From: Trichosporon coremiiforme
Taxonomy: Eukaryota > Basidiomycota > Tremellomycetes > Trichosporonales > Trichosporonaceae
Reading direction: 5' to 3'
Assembly (NCBI GenBank): GCA_039545355.1
Contig: BCJJ01000005.1
Coordinates: forward strand, 1,053,008 to 1,117,007
DNA length: 64,000 bases
In this document: one piece after another, positions 43,586 to 55,394 of the stretch
How the letters are laid out: each line of letters begins with the position of its first letter
Position numbering within the stretch: position 1 is the stretch's first letter
Translations under genes and position numbers: made by a program
Notes under the pieces: model-generated
Seen by the model: only the letters and a program-made list of their open reading frames with translations
The model's database searches: none
What the model was told of the DNA's origin: nothing

Positions 43586-43627
43586 GTGAGTCCGCTGGTT
43601 GCCACTGGCCTTTAGCTGACACTCCAG
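43586..43627 (+). other. 5' UTR intron of the DPBB gene
   Basis: 42 nt: GTGAGT donor, TAGCTGACA branch region, CTCCAG acceptor, about 90 bp upstream of the ATG. Matches the coding introns in shape. Confidence 0.55.
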
Positions 43628-43715
43628 TCTCTCTCCTTGTCCCCCGCCTCTCTCTTACTCATAGCGAGACTTTGACAGCCTCGACCTTCATCTCGAACCA
43701 AAAACAATCGCAAAA

Positions 43716-44831
43716 ATGAAGCTCCTCGCCTCGTTTCTCCTCTCGCTGCTCGCTACTGCCAGCGCGCAACACTCGCCCCGCTCCTCGGCCGGACGCAGGC
43801 GGCACCACGCCAAGCGCCAGAACGCTGGCGACGCGACCTTCTACGCTGTCGGCCTGGGCGCGTGCGGTAACTACAAGTGAGTCTGGCCCCACACCTCCAC
43901 ATCGATTGTCCATCGGATGGACGGGCCGTGCGCCGTGCGATCCACACGAGATCCACAGATCGGCTTCATTTTCCATTATTTGTGGCAATGTGGCACCACC
44001 CAAGAAAACACTCGCTGACAACCCAGCAACGACAATGAGATGGTCGTCGCGCTGAACGCACCCCAGTGGGACGGAGGCGCGCACTGTGGTCAATCGCTCA
44101 CGATCACGTTCGGCGGCAAGAGCCAGACCGCTACGGTCGTCGACCTCTGCCCCGGCTGCGCCTCGGGTTCGCTCGACATGTCTCCCGCGCTCTTCGAGAA
44201 GTTCAACTCGCAGGATGTCGGCCGCTTCCAGATGTCCTGGACCTGGAGCGATGGTTCTGGCGGTGGCTCATCTAGCGGCGACGGTGGCGAACAGCAGCAG
44301 CAGAGCTCCGAGGAGCCCAAGCCCAGCTCCAAGAAGGAGGAGAAGCCCTCGTCCACCTGGTCCCCCGAGCCGACGAGCACCTGGACCCCCGAGCCCGAGT
44401 CCAGCACCGAGGCGCCCAAGAGCACCTCGACCTGGACTCCTGAGCCCAGCAGCTCTACGGCGCCGAGCAGCTCTGCCTCGCCGTCGCCGAGCTCCTCCTC
44501 GTCCGCTGCTCCCTCCACCAGCTCTTCGACTGTCGCTCCCTCGTCCTCGTCCACTACGTCGAGCACGTCCACCGCGCCCTCGTCGTCCTCGACGATCGCT
44601 TCCTCGTCCAGCTCCAACTCGACCATCTCCACCTCCACGTCTCTGAACAGCACCTCGAGCTCTTCGTCCACGCAGAGCTCGAGCTCCACCCGCCTGCCGG
44701 ACGTCTCGGCCGAGACCCCCAACGACTCGGTCCTCTCCCAGGGCAGCAACGAGGGCAACCTCGCCAAGGTCAACGAGCTCGTCGTCTCGCTTGGCCGGCT
44801 GGTCGTTGCCGGTGCCACTGCCACTGCCTAA
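43716..44831 (+). CDS. Secreted double-psi beta-barrel (RlpA/expansin-like) protein with Ser/Thr-rich stalk
   Basis: Two exons in phase (43716-43876 and 44027-44831; intron 150 nt) give 321 aa. Signal peptide at residues 1-18, then a basic pro-segment ending in Lys-Arg at residues 33-34, a Kex2-type cleavage site. The domain spans about 35-125: ATFYAVGLGACGNYN, WDGGAHCGQSLTITFGGKS, VVDLCPGCASGSLDMSP, FEKFNS, with paired Cys and the catalytic-type Asp region of DPBB folds. A long stalk of Ser/Thr/Pro with repeated STWTPEP-like motifs and poly-Ser follows, a likely O-mannosylated segment. The C-terminus has only a weak hydrophobic end, so wall retention through the stalk or a weak GPI signal is possible. 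Role probably in cell-wall binding. Confidence 0.85.
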
Positions 44832-45222
44832 GTGCAGTAGGGTAGTGCTGTGGTCGTGTTTTGGGCTCTGAGTTGCTTTTCTTCTTCGGTTTCATGCGTA
44901 CGATTATTGTACGGTTTTTAGATTTCTGCCCACTACGGGCTTAGATGTACATTTGCTTTGCTCTGCTTTACTCTGCCTTGGTTTTTACTTTTGCTCTGAT
45001 ATGCTCTGCTCTCTTTGCGTTGTTTGTCTGTCTGCTCTGTGTAGAAAGCTGCAGCAGAGGGTGAGGGTGGGATCATGAAAGTTCGTCGCATTATACAGTT
45101 CGAAAGAATACTACAGTCTAGCCTATTCGCGTCACCTGTCACCTGTCACCTGTCACTCCCTCCGTCACTAGTCTTCCTAGCCGGGTACATCGCCAGTCCG
45201 GCCGTTGCGCGCCCGGACAGGC
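44832..45222. other. Convergent intergenic region
   Basis: 391 bp between the 3' ends of the DPBB and NEDD1-like genes. T-rich after the DPBB stop, consistent with a 3' UTR. No gene seen. Confidence 0.5.
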
Positions 45223-46887
45223 TCAGTATCCCCGCCTGAGACGCTCAATCTCCTCCCTCTGCCTCGCAATAACTTCGCGATTCGCCCGAATCTCCTCAAC
45301 GAGGGGACTCACCGCCGCGCGGATCTCATTCTTCAGCCCCCGGCCCATGCGCAGCATGTCGAGTTGCAAGTTTGCGATTTCGCGGCGCATCTCCTCGAAC
45401 GCCATCACGCTGACTCCTTCTCCAGAGCTGGTGTAGCCAGCCTCGGGAGAGAGCTGGACGGGCGAGTCGAGTACATTATTGTGGGACTGGGAGGGGTGGG
45501 GTGAGTGAGACGGCGCGGGCTGGAAGGGATGGGATGAAGGCGTGTTGGGACGGTGTGGCGCCCAATCACCGCTCACTCGGCGTGAGGCATGCGACGTGAC
45601 GGACCCAGCGGGGGAGGACGCGACACTGGCGGCTTCTTCGATGACGGCGCCCATGCGCGTAGCCTGCGGGTCGAGGGGCTGGATCCGCACCGTCCCGCCC
45701 GTCCTCACGCTCTGGGGACTCCGCGCATTCTTCGGCGTGGCCTTTGGCGTTCGCTCCTTGCCTCCCTCCGCCTTCAGGCGCTCGATAGCCGGCAACGCGG
45801 GGGCTGAGACCATCCTCCGCTTCTCTTTCTCCTTCTCGCCTGCGACGGCGCCGTGCGCAATGTCCGAGACACGGCGGTCGAGCCGGTTCGGCGCCGAGGA
45901 CTCGCCCAAGATGTTACCTCCGGCGACGGTGCTGATGCTGGCGCGCGATCCGGGACGCCGTTTCGGAGGAAGAACGTGCACATTGACGACAGGGTCGAGG
46001 GAGGGTTCGCTCACGTCGCCCTCGGAGGTTACGAGATAGAGACGGCCCGAGGCGCGCACGGCGACGTTCGAGCCGTCTATCCATGTGCTGAAGTCGAGAG
46101 CCTCGGGGAGCGGGATCGTTGTGGCCTCACTCGATGTAAGGGACAGGAAGTGCAGGGATGAACCGCTGCAGATGGCCGCGCGGTCCGTCTTCGATGCTGA
46201 GATATGCGTCGCGGGAGAGGGGAGGGAGAAGAAGGTGGGATCCGAGGAGTCGAGGGGGTGAAGGGTGACGCCGTCGGGAGAGGGATATAGTAGGCCGGCC
46301 TGCGTTAGGGCGAGGCAGGGTAGCGGCTGCGAGTCAGGATGGAAGGCTAGGAAGGACTCACTGTCGGGATGTCATACGAGAGGTGCAGACGCTTGCCGCC
46401 CTCGTAGGCGTACACTTCGTCGCCGGCGAGCACGATTATGTCGCCACAGCATTCGATACTCGTCACGTTATCAGGCGCCTGGGGTCAGTAGAGATTCCCC
46501 TCCCGTGCTCTTTCGACTCCTCCGTTTGCTCCGTTCGCAACTCACTTCAAGCTCAGCAGTCCTCGTCCACTTTCCGTCCACCCTCTTCCACACCCCCGTT
46601 CCCGCCGTAGACGCAATAATCACACCGTCTCCACACCCCACAGTCCTGACTCTCTCCCTCGAGCTCGTCAACTTGATCTCGCCGACTCGCCTGCCTCGGG
46701 AGTCATACTCCCACACAACAGGCAGCGAGTCGGCCCAGAGGTACGTGTGTCCAGCCGCAGACATCGCTGTCCGCGGCTCGGCATCTTTGGGAAAGCGGGT
46801 CGGGAACTGGAGCGGCGTGGACGGTCCCACCTGCGGGAGGGTCGTGAGCGACAGAGAGGTCGGATGCACTAGGAGTGTCGTGCTCAT
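45223..46887 (-). CDS. NEDD1/GCP-WD-like protein (WD40 plus C-terminal gamma-tubulin-anchoring helix)
   Basis: Three exons in phase (46887-46546, 46478-46362, 46299-45223; introns 67 and 62 nt) give 511 aa. The N-terminal ~290 residues are beta-propeller-like with loosely conserved blades (TYLWADSLPVVWEYDSRGRR, IIVLAGDEVYAYEGGKRLHL, DFSTWIDGSNVAVRASGRLY). A basic Ser/Pro-rich linker carries many SP/TP sites. The last ~65 residues are helical: EEMRREIANLQLDMLRMG, then EIRANREVIARQREEIERLR. In animals and plants the NEDD1 C-terminus has the same layout (a D/E-I-x-NLQ-x-EMLR helix, then E-x-LR ending) and binds the gamma-tubulin ring complex to nucleate microtubules. Match made by eye; the C-terminal resemblance is the best evidence. 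Confidence 0.66.
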
Positions 46888-47138
46888 GGCTCTTGAAACT
46901 GGTGATGTCGGTTGGCAGAGGAAAGCGAAATCAGTCGCGCTGATCGTTGTTTACATCCTAGGCAGGTCGACCTCCACCACCCAACGAATGGTGCGGAACC
47001 AAATGTCCACATGCGGAGTGGACTGCTTGGAGACGCGGCAACTCAGCAGATAAGCAGATAAAGATGTCTATGCATGCAGCGGGCCGCGGCGCGCGCAGTG
47101 TCCCTATGGTATTAATACAGAGTATGCAGGGCAAAGTC

Positions 47139-49375
47139 CTAGAGTAACAACAGGTGCGAGAGCACGATTAAGATGAACGGAAGGGCAAAGCTGGCCGCCG
47201 GAAGAGCGTGCCGCCCGCCGGCAGCATTCTCGACTGTCGCCTGCGAGCTGTCGCCTGGCCAGCCGGGGATGGCCTGGTTGTCGTCTGAAGCAGACGCCTT
47301 GGGAACGGGGATGCTGACGACGGGCACGGCGGCAGAGGGGTACGCTGATGCGTTACCGAGGCCGAGCGCCTGTGGCGTCCCGAGCGTTGGCACAGGCGTC
47401 GAGAAAGCGTAACTCGGCGTCGGGTAGTTGGGCGCCGGGAGGAGGACATGCGGCAGCTTCGTGTTCACCGTCTGTGGCGGCGCCGCTGCCGAAACGGGCT
47501 GGGTGTCGTTCGCCCTATCCGTCAGGGGGAGGAAGCCGATCTGCGGGGGCTGGCCCCCGTCGACGCCGTAGCTGAAAACGGTGTACACGTTCTTCAGGAA
47601 GGGCGTGCCGAGCTGCCAGTCGATCCCGTCGCCCGTTGCCGGCACAGCAATCGGCCACGCGAGACACATGCTGCTCTCGGGCACCGCGGCGTAGATCCAG
47701 TCACTCGGAGGGATCTCGACGGACCGCCCCCTCTCGCCGAACGAGAAGCCCAACGTCACACGCGTGTCGCACGGTACAGCCCACTGCCCCGTGCTCACCA
47801 TGCGCGCGTCCTTGATCCCGCTGAAGAGCTTCGCGACATCGTCCTCGGGGCCATAGATCCCATTCGTGCCGACGTCAAGCAAGGCCGTCGATGGCACGCC
47901 GAGGTTCGCATACGTCGAGTTCAGAGCGAAGCCCGTCCCGTTCACGGACACCTTGGACAGCTGCAGCGCCCAGTACAGGTACGCCTCGGACTCGAGCTCG
48001 ACCGGAGTCTTAGGCAGGCCGCGCTTGCCGGGGGTGCCAATCGCGCCCATGCCGTTGTCCTGTAACAGGTTCGAGCCGGGCGCACTGCTGGATGACGAGG
48101 CAGAAGGCGACGGTGAGGCAGAAACACCAGAGCTAGACGCAGAGGAAGCCTCGCCAGCGGCAGCGGGCGTCGCCGACGCGGGCATGGCCGAGACATCAAT
48201 GGTCGTAGCGTTACCCCTAGCAACACTACTCGCGCGGCCGAAGGGGACGACCGGCCACCACTCGATGTCGTTGACGGTGCGACCCGTCGAGGCGTCGTCC
48301 GAGACATACAGGGCCGAGACGCCGCCGAGGGTCAGTGAGCCGCTCGCCAGACTGTAGCGGGGCGCTGGCTCCGGGTGCAGCGACTTGAGGGCGGACGCTT
48401 GACTGGCGTTCAATGGCGGGGAGAGGGCGAGCGCGAAGGCGGGGTAGGGGATGGAGGGCGTCGTGATGAGGTTCTCGAGCAGGGTCGGCATGTAGGGTGG
48501 AGACGAGGAAGGCACGGCTGCTGCGGGCGCAGATGAGCGTGTCGCAGATGCACTGCCGCTGGTGTCGCCTGACGGCTCCTGCCTGCGTTCCATTCCAGAA
48601 CTGGCCGAGGTCTCCGCGGTACTGCTGACGCCCGACTCAGAGGGGGCAGACGCTGACCCTGACGGGCCACTGGCTTCAGCCGCCGCTGCGGACGCCGTTA
48701 ACGGACTCCGGTCCGAACTCGGGACGCTGTCCTGCAAGAGCACCCGTCCTAGCGTGGAGAGGCGAGGGAAGCCTAGGCCGAGCACTCCCGAGATGTCCTG
48801 CTCCGGGAGAGACATGTTGGTAGCGGTGAGGAGGCCGATGACTTGGTCGTCGACGAGGTGCGTCGCAATCATGACCTGATCCCGCGCGACGAAGCCGCTC
48901 GCGAACGACTTGTCGGCGTACTGCGTCCGCCAGTACGTCGTGTTGCCGTTGACCTCCTTGAAGTTCGAGCTCATCATATCGTAGTATGGGTTCTCCTTCG
49001 TAGGTGCCGGGCACTCCTTGCCGCACTTCGTCGAGGCGATCAGGAGGTCAGCACTAGCCGTGTCTAACTGCAGCGGATACGCCCTTGACGGGCTGCCGAT
49101 GCCAACGGGGACGACATACGTGCTGCTGTCAGTTTCCATCGAAGACCTTCAACTCACTTGTGTACGGCGCCTAAGGCAATGACAGAGCCGTTCAGGCCCC
49201 GCTTCACAATCGTCGGGTCAACTTCCCGCTTGTGGAGGGCAAGGTCGACACCGCCGAAACCGATATCAGCGCGGGACACGTTCGAACGGCGGGGAAGCGG
49301 TCGGAGAGATTGGGTGTCGCCGAGCTCTGCCGCAGCGAGGCCGGCGACGGCCAAGGCGGACAGCGGAACGAGCAT
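47139..49375 (-). CDS. GPI-anchored pepsin-type aspartyl protease with altered active-site motifs
   Basis: Two exons in phase (49375-49158 and 49122-47139; intron 35 nt) give 733 aa. Signal peptide (residues 1-16), propeptide with dibasic sites (about HKREVD and VKRG), then the catalytic fold. First active-site Asp in LQLDTASADLLI, where most pepsins have D-T-G-S. Flap region near NTTYWRTQYADKSFASGF. GVLGLGFPRLS is conserved. A Ser/Ala-rich insertion of about 70 residues with ERRQEP is yapsin-like. Second Asp in ALLDVGTNGIYGP, where D-T/S-G-T is usual. The C-terminus ends in a hydrophobic tail (PAASFALPFILIVLSHLLLL), a GPI-addition signal. Both catalytic Asp residues are present, but a Gly is replaced by Ala and a Thr by Val. 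Probably cell-surface. Confidence 0.87.
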
Positions 49376-50280
49376 CGGGAGATTGCAAAGAGAGGTGTCG
49401 GTAGGAGGAGGGAGACCAAGAAGCTGGGTAAAAGTCGATCAGGGAGGTGGTGGGAGGTGAGGCGTGAGAGGTGCGTGCGCTGTGCGAGCAACGTTCTCAG
49501 AATAGACGTGTTTGTGTGTGCCTTGTTGTCGCGTGAAGAAGGTTGCTGCTGGATGCTGGAATTGAGAAGTCGAAAAAGGTGGTTTTATGAGATCGGACCG
49601 GCCGATCGGCGAGGAAGGCGAAGGAGGTCGTTGGTGCAGCGATGTGTGAGTGAGAGAGTGTCAAGAGAGTGTAGGGGCGATGCAGTGTAAGGATGATGAG
49701 GACGAGACGACTAGTCGCAACGGACGGCGCACAGCTTAGCGTAGCAGGTCAGCGCGGATTGCCCGCGCCCTGTGCCGCCCGTCGCATGCCGCCGTGCCGC
49801 CACCACCCGAACTCTCACCCTCGAGTCCTGGCCCTGCATAGGCACTGGCACTGCTCGCAGTCACTCTCACCATACATGCAAGCTCAACGATGTCGTGCAT
49901 CAATCTCGCGGCCGCCGTGATTGGCTCTGATGCACTGCATCTTCACCCGTCCAGAGTTCCAAGCCACACCTGTCACATAGGCGCGTGTGCTTCTGGGTCA
50001 CAGCCCGTAAGGTCGGTGGCCAGATCCGATCTGGTTTCGTATCTCGCTCAGCCCATATCTCGCTCAGCCTACCGCGCTTCGACGGCAACTAAGCTTCTTG
50101 TTCCTCACACCGGCACCTCGGCCCGAGACTCGCAGCCTGCACCGCGTTCACAGTCATCTAAGTCATCGTCATACTGCCAAGCACAATCCTAACTACCGTG
50201 CCGTGCTATCGTACCGAGTCTACACATCCTACAGCCTTCCGCTTTCCGACCATGGGCGACTAGTTTCTCCTCCGAGACCA
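49376..50280. other. Intergenic: protease promoter and VPS55 3' flank
   Basis: About 900 bp between two minus-strand genes. No additional gene supported. Confidence 0.45.
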
Positions 50281-51057
50281 TTAGAACTCGTCATCGTTCG
50301 GCGATCCAAACCATCCAGAGTACACGAGAATGGTGCCGTAGACAAGCAGACCGCCCGCGATCGACATGTAGCATGCGGCCGGCGTGATCAGCCCCGCATG
50401 CGCGAGGACTACCGGGAGCGCGAAGCCGGTCGCCTGATGTCAGCTAACGTGTCTCCACAACCAGCTGTGTCACGACGAGGTCCTCGATGAGTCTACTCAC
50501 AACAAGTGCGCCAGTGAGCCAGTGTCCGAAGTCGGTGTACGCCGAGTTGTATTCCGGGGACAGGTCGTCCGCATGCGCGCACCGTCCGCAGAGCGAGTTG
50601 GGCAGCGGGGCGAGCACGAACGTGAGCGCTGCGGGTTAGCTGAATCGAGTCGCGAAGCTATCTGTGTACTTACCCACGAGGATGGGGAGCCAGTTGCCCC
50701 ACAGAGCACACGAGAGGATGACGAGCAGGAAGCCCGCGGCGAGCACGAAGGCGAGGAAGATGACGGCTGGATGTGGTTAAGTATCAGTACCAGTGGCAAC
50801 CAGCGAGTAGGGAGCAAGAGTTCCAGTAGATCGAACGCGAATGGAGAAGGTAGATGTCAGCATAGCGTTCAGCGTTAAGTTCAAGCCTAAAGATGTCCGC
50901 GCCCGATGATCGTTGCGACCGTGCTGGTCGGCAACACGACAGGCTCGGCGGCAAAGGCGAGCCCAGAGTCTGCAAACCCATCGCAGCGAGCACGTCGATG
51001 CGGAGCAGACCTCCCCTGCCTGATCAGGTTTCACTCACTCTTCAATCCTGCGGCCAT
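50281..51057 (-). CDS. VPS55: VPS55 / LEPROT-family endosomal membrane protein
   Basis: Small four-span protein that works with VPS68 in late-endosome to vacuole traffic. Four exons in phase (51057-51039, 50766-50674, 50628-50501, 50433-50281) give 130 aa, close to the usual family length. The first exon is only 19 nt (MAAGLK plus one base) and its intron is 272 nt, much longer than others here. Spans: VIFLAFVLAAGFLLVILSCA; a loop with LPILVALTFVLAPLPNSLCG; then the family-typical DFGHWLTGALVATGFALPVV; then AACYMSIAGGLLVYGTILVY. Ends in SPNDDEF, an acidic tail. Divergent from the DAHP synthase gene. Confidence 0.9.
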
Positions 51058-51516
51058 GGTGGGATGGTGGTGTTGTTCGCCAAAGGGAGGATGATGAGTC
51101 GCCGTCGAGCCGTTCGCGCTGTGACGTCGGCCGACCGAGCTTGGCCAAGCACTGGGTTCCGGCGTGCACCGTGGGAGGCTAACACTCCACGTGGCAGGGT
51201 AAGGCTAGGAAAGCACGTGACCTAGTGCAAAACTTACCCCACAGACATTCAGGGACGGCGGCAATGGCCACGGAGAGCCAAAGAAACAAGAAACTGCGGG
51301 CGGCGCGCAGGCGGCGGCACTGGACGGCCCTACTACCGGGCTGGTTATGGCGATGGAGCCCAAGCTACGAGTCAGAAAAGTTGGATTTCGACTCCGCGTG
51401 GCTGGCTCACCCAGGCTCTGCAGGCTCAGACATCCGATCGACTCGTGCGCACCACCGCACCGCCGGGTAACTGGGTTGATTTTCCTTCCTTCCATTTCTG
51501 TACCACTAGATCCACC
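51058..51516. promoter_or_regulatory. Divergent promoter VPS55 / DAHP synthase
   Basis: 459 bp between divergent ATGs. Amino-acid biosynthesis genes are often under general control (TGACTC-type sites in other fungi). GGCTGACTCAAGG occurs at 51571-51583 but lies in the first DAHP synthase intron, not in this promoter. No TATA seen. Confidence 0.4.
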
Positions 51517-53042
<1,526 letters not shown>

Positions 53043-53247
53043 GCGCTAGTTCGTAGTATTCAAAAGGCAGCCCCAGCTTGCCACTTCACACCTGGGCAAA
53101 CACTGTAGCACCTTCAGCCTAGATGACATGCATTGAATAGGCACGTACACCGTCTACGGGCATTTTGAGCAGAACAGAACAGACGAAGGTTGTGACAAGT
53201 AGCAGTACAGAGTGTGGTTGTAGTGTAGGTTGTACAACACAGGTGGC

Positions 53248-55012
53248 TCACACCTGGTCTAAAACGAGCCGCTCGTCATCGTCGTCCGAGGCCACCTCCG
53301 TCGGAGATGCAGCCTCGTGCTTACCTGAGTCCTCGTCGACCTCAATCGAGTTGTTATCGTCGTCGTCTTCCTCTTCATCTTCCTCCTCCTCGCCCTCCTC
53401 ATCTTCCTGTTCTTCGTCCTCTTTACCCTCGTCCTCATCACTGCCCTCTTCCTCGTCCTCAGAGTCATCTTCCTCTTCAGACTCAGTTTCAGAGAACACC
53501 TCGCCCGGAAGACCGATGAACTCTGCCTGGTCGTCAAAGCCACTTTCTGCCGCCGCAGCTGCAGTCGGCGGCTCTGGAGCTGGGGCGCCCTTCGTCTTTG
53601 TCTTCTCAGCACGAAGCACATGACGAAGACCGCACTTGCGGCCGCGAGAGCAGGTGCCCTTCGCGTGCCACTCCGGGCACTCCCAGATGTGGAGCTCGGG
53701 GCAAGTCCCGGCTGGCTTGTCACACCAGCCCTCGCGCGCGAAAGCTTCGCACACGGGAGCATCGTCGGCGACACGGACATGAGGATAGAGACACCTGTCG
53801 CCCTTGTAGCAAGAGCTGGTGGCCTGGAAGCGGGAACATGACGGAGTGTTGTGAGCTGAGGGGGTGTGGGACAGAGGGCAATTGTCGCCAAGCTGGCAGG
53901 TACCTTTTAGGAACTGGTGACAAATCGCTAAGCGATCCGGGATATGCTGGTAAGGGCAAGTTAAAGCGCGCTCGCAACGACCTGTAGGTTAAAGAGTGTC
54001 AGTATCTGAATGTGAGGGTAGCCCCAATTCGATTGGGCCTGCTGATGGACGGGGCGAGACGCACCCGTCTTCGTGTAGTAGCGGCATGGCCTCTTGGCCT
54101 GCTCGGCCCTCCGCACGGTGGTCCTGGAATGGTCAGTCACGCCTAATTGCGCGGGGATGGGTTCGCACGTAGATCGAGAGATCAGGTTGCCTCTCTTTGT
54201 TCTCCGGAAATTCTCTCCCTCGTACTTGAGGGAGTGGCGAGTCGGCGTATTGTTGACGTCCTTCTTGGCGCCAGGCAATTCTGGTGTGTTAGTAGCTGAC
54301 AAATTGTGTTGCGCACCTCCGATCCTCGTAAGCTTCTTTCCGTCTTGCTCGAACTGGAAGACGACGCCATCAATGACGACGCGTTTCTGCCCTTCCGAGC
54401 CTCCGGGCGATGTGTCGGACGAGGATTGCAGCACCTGGATGGACGGCGGCACCTTCGATTGACGAGGTCTCGGCGGCTGAGCAGCAAGCTTGTCACTGTA
54501 CCGTCAGTTTCGCATGGCAGGCTAAGCACTGACCGCTTCTGCACAGTCATCAAGCTCATATTTCCTCCACGACTCGTCTTCTTCACCCAGGCACTAGAGT
54601 CAGATGGTGGCTTCGGCGCGGTCGAGGGCACGGTCGTCGGCGTGGAAGTTTGGGAAACTTCGCCTTCCTCCATTTCCATGTCCTCCACCGCCGCCGAGCC
54701 CGTTCCCGCTGACATCATCGGTGCCGATGTCGAGGACGAGGGCGTTGAGGATCCAGACGCGCGGCTTCCTTGCCTGAAGTCGACTGAGTAGCTGCCACCT
54801 CCTCTTCCGCGACCGCGAGGCTTCCCTCGACCGCCGCGGTACGAGTAACCCCCTCGGTACGGGTGGTAAGATGAGGAATGGTTGCTGCTAGCGCGACTCG
54901 AGATAGCCCCTGGCTATCAGCTCGATCCTATCAATTACAGCTCACCTGAGAGCTTGGCGATCTCCTGCTGGAGCAGCAGCTTCTGACGTTCCGTTGCTGT
55001 TAAAGGCGGCAT
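53248..55012 (-). CDS. Five-CCCH zinc-finger protein (ZC3H3-like)
   Basis: Six exons in phase: 55012-54946, 54909-54534, 54495-54317, 54280-54169, 54123-54065 and 53981-53248, giving 508 aa. The N-terminus MPPLTATERQKLLLQQEIAK is helical; then an Arg/Gly-rich stretch (YRGGRGKPRGRGRGGG), an acidic patch (VEDMEMEEGEVSQT), and a conserved-looking segment QKRVVIDGVVFQFEQDGKKL. Five tandem CCCH fingers follow: CRYYTKTGRCERALTCPYQH, CHQFLKGTCQLGDNCPLSH, CSRFQATSSCYKGDRCLYPH, CEAFAREGWCDKPAGTCPELH and CPEWHAKGTCSRGRKCGLRH. The C-terminal ~110 residues are almost pure Asp/Glu. Order and spacing resemble animal ZC3H3, linked to poly(A) tailing and mRNA export. CPSF30/YTH1 also has five fingers but lacks these N-terminal parts. 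Confidence 0.8.
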
Positions 55013-55394
55013 TGCAGAAATGATACTGGAGAAGACAAGGATGACATGGAGATTACGGTCTAGCAGCCTGATCAGCACCCTGGACTGCCCAGAACCCTCG
55101 CCACCAACAGCTGCAGAATATCCACGCGTGTTTTGGTAGATTTTATCCAGAGCGTCACTTTGCCACCCAGCGCAATGGTCCCGGAGCGATCGGTGGAGGT
55201 CACCCGGTGGAGGTGGTCCACTCGAGTTGAGCGACCAGAAGGGCGGCGGGGCGTAGCATGATATGTCCCGCCACGCTTTGATCAGCGAGCGATCTGCGTC
55301 TTCCTCGCATGCAAAACAGGCAGTGCATAGATTTTTTGGATGACAACTTGCACTTGTTGAGAGCAACTCTACTTCGAAGCACTGACATTTCGTT
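55013..55394. promoter_or_regulatory. Divergent promoter CCCH protein / REC8
   Basis: 382 bp between divergent ATGs. No known meiotic control element recognised. Confidence 0.4.
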
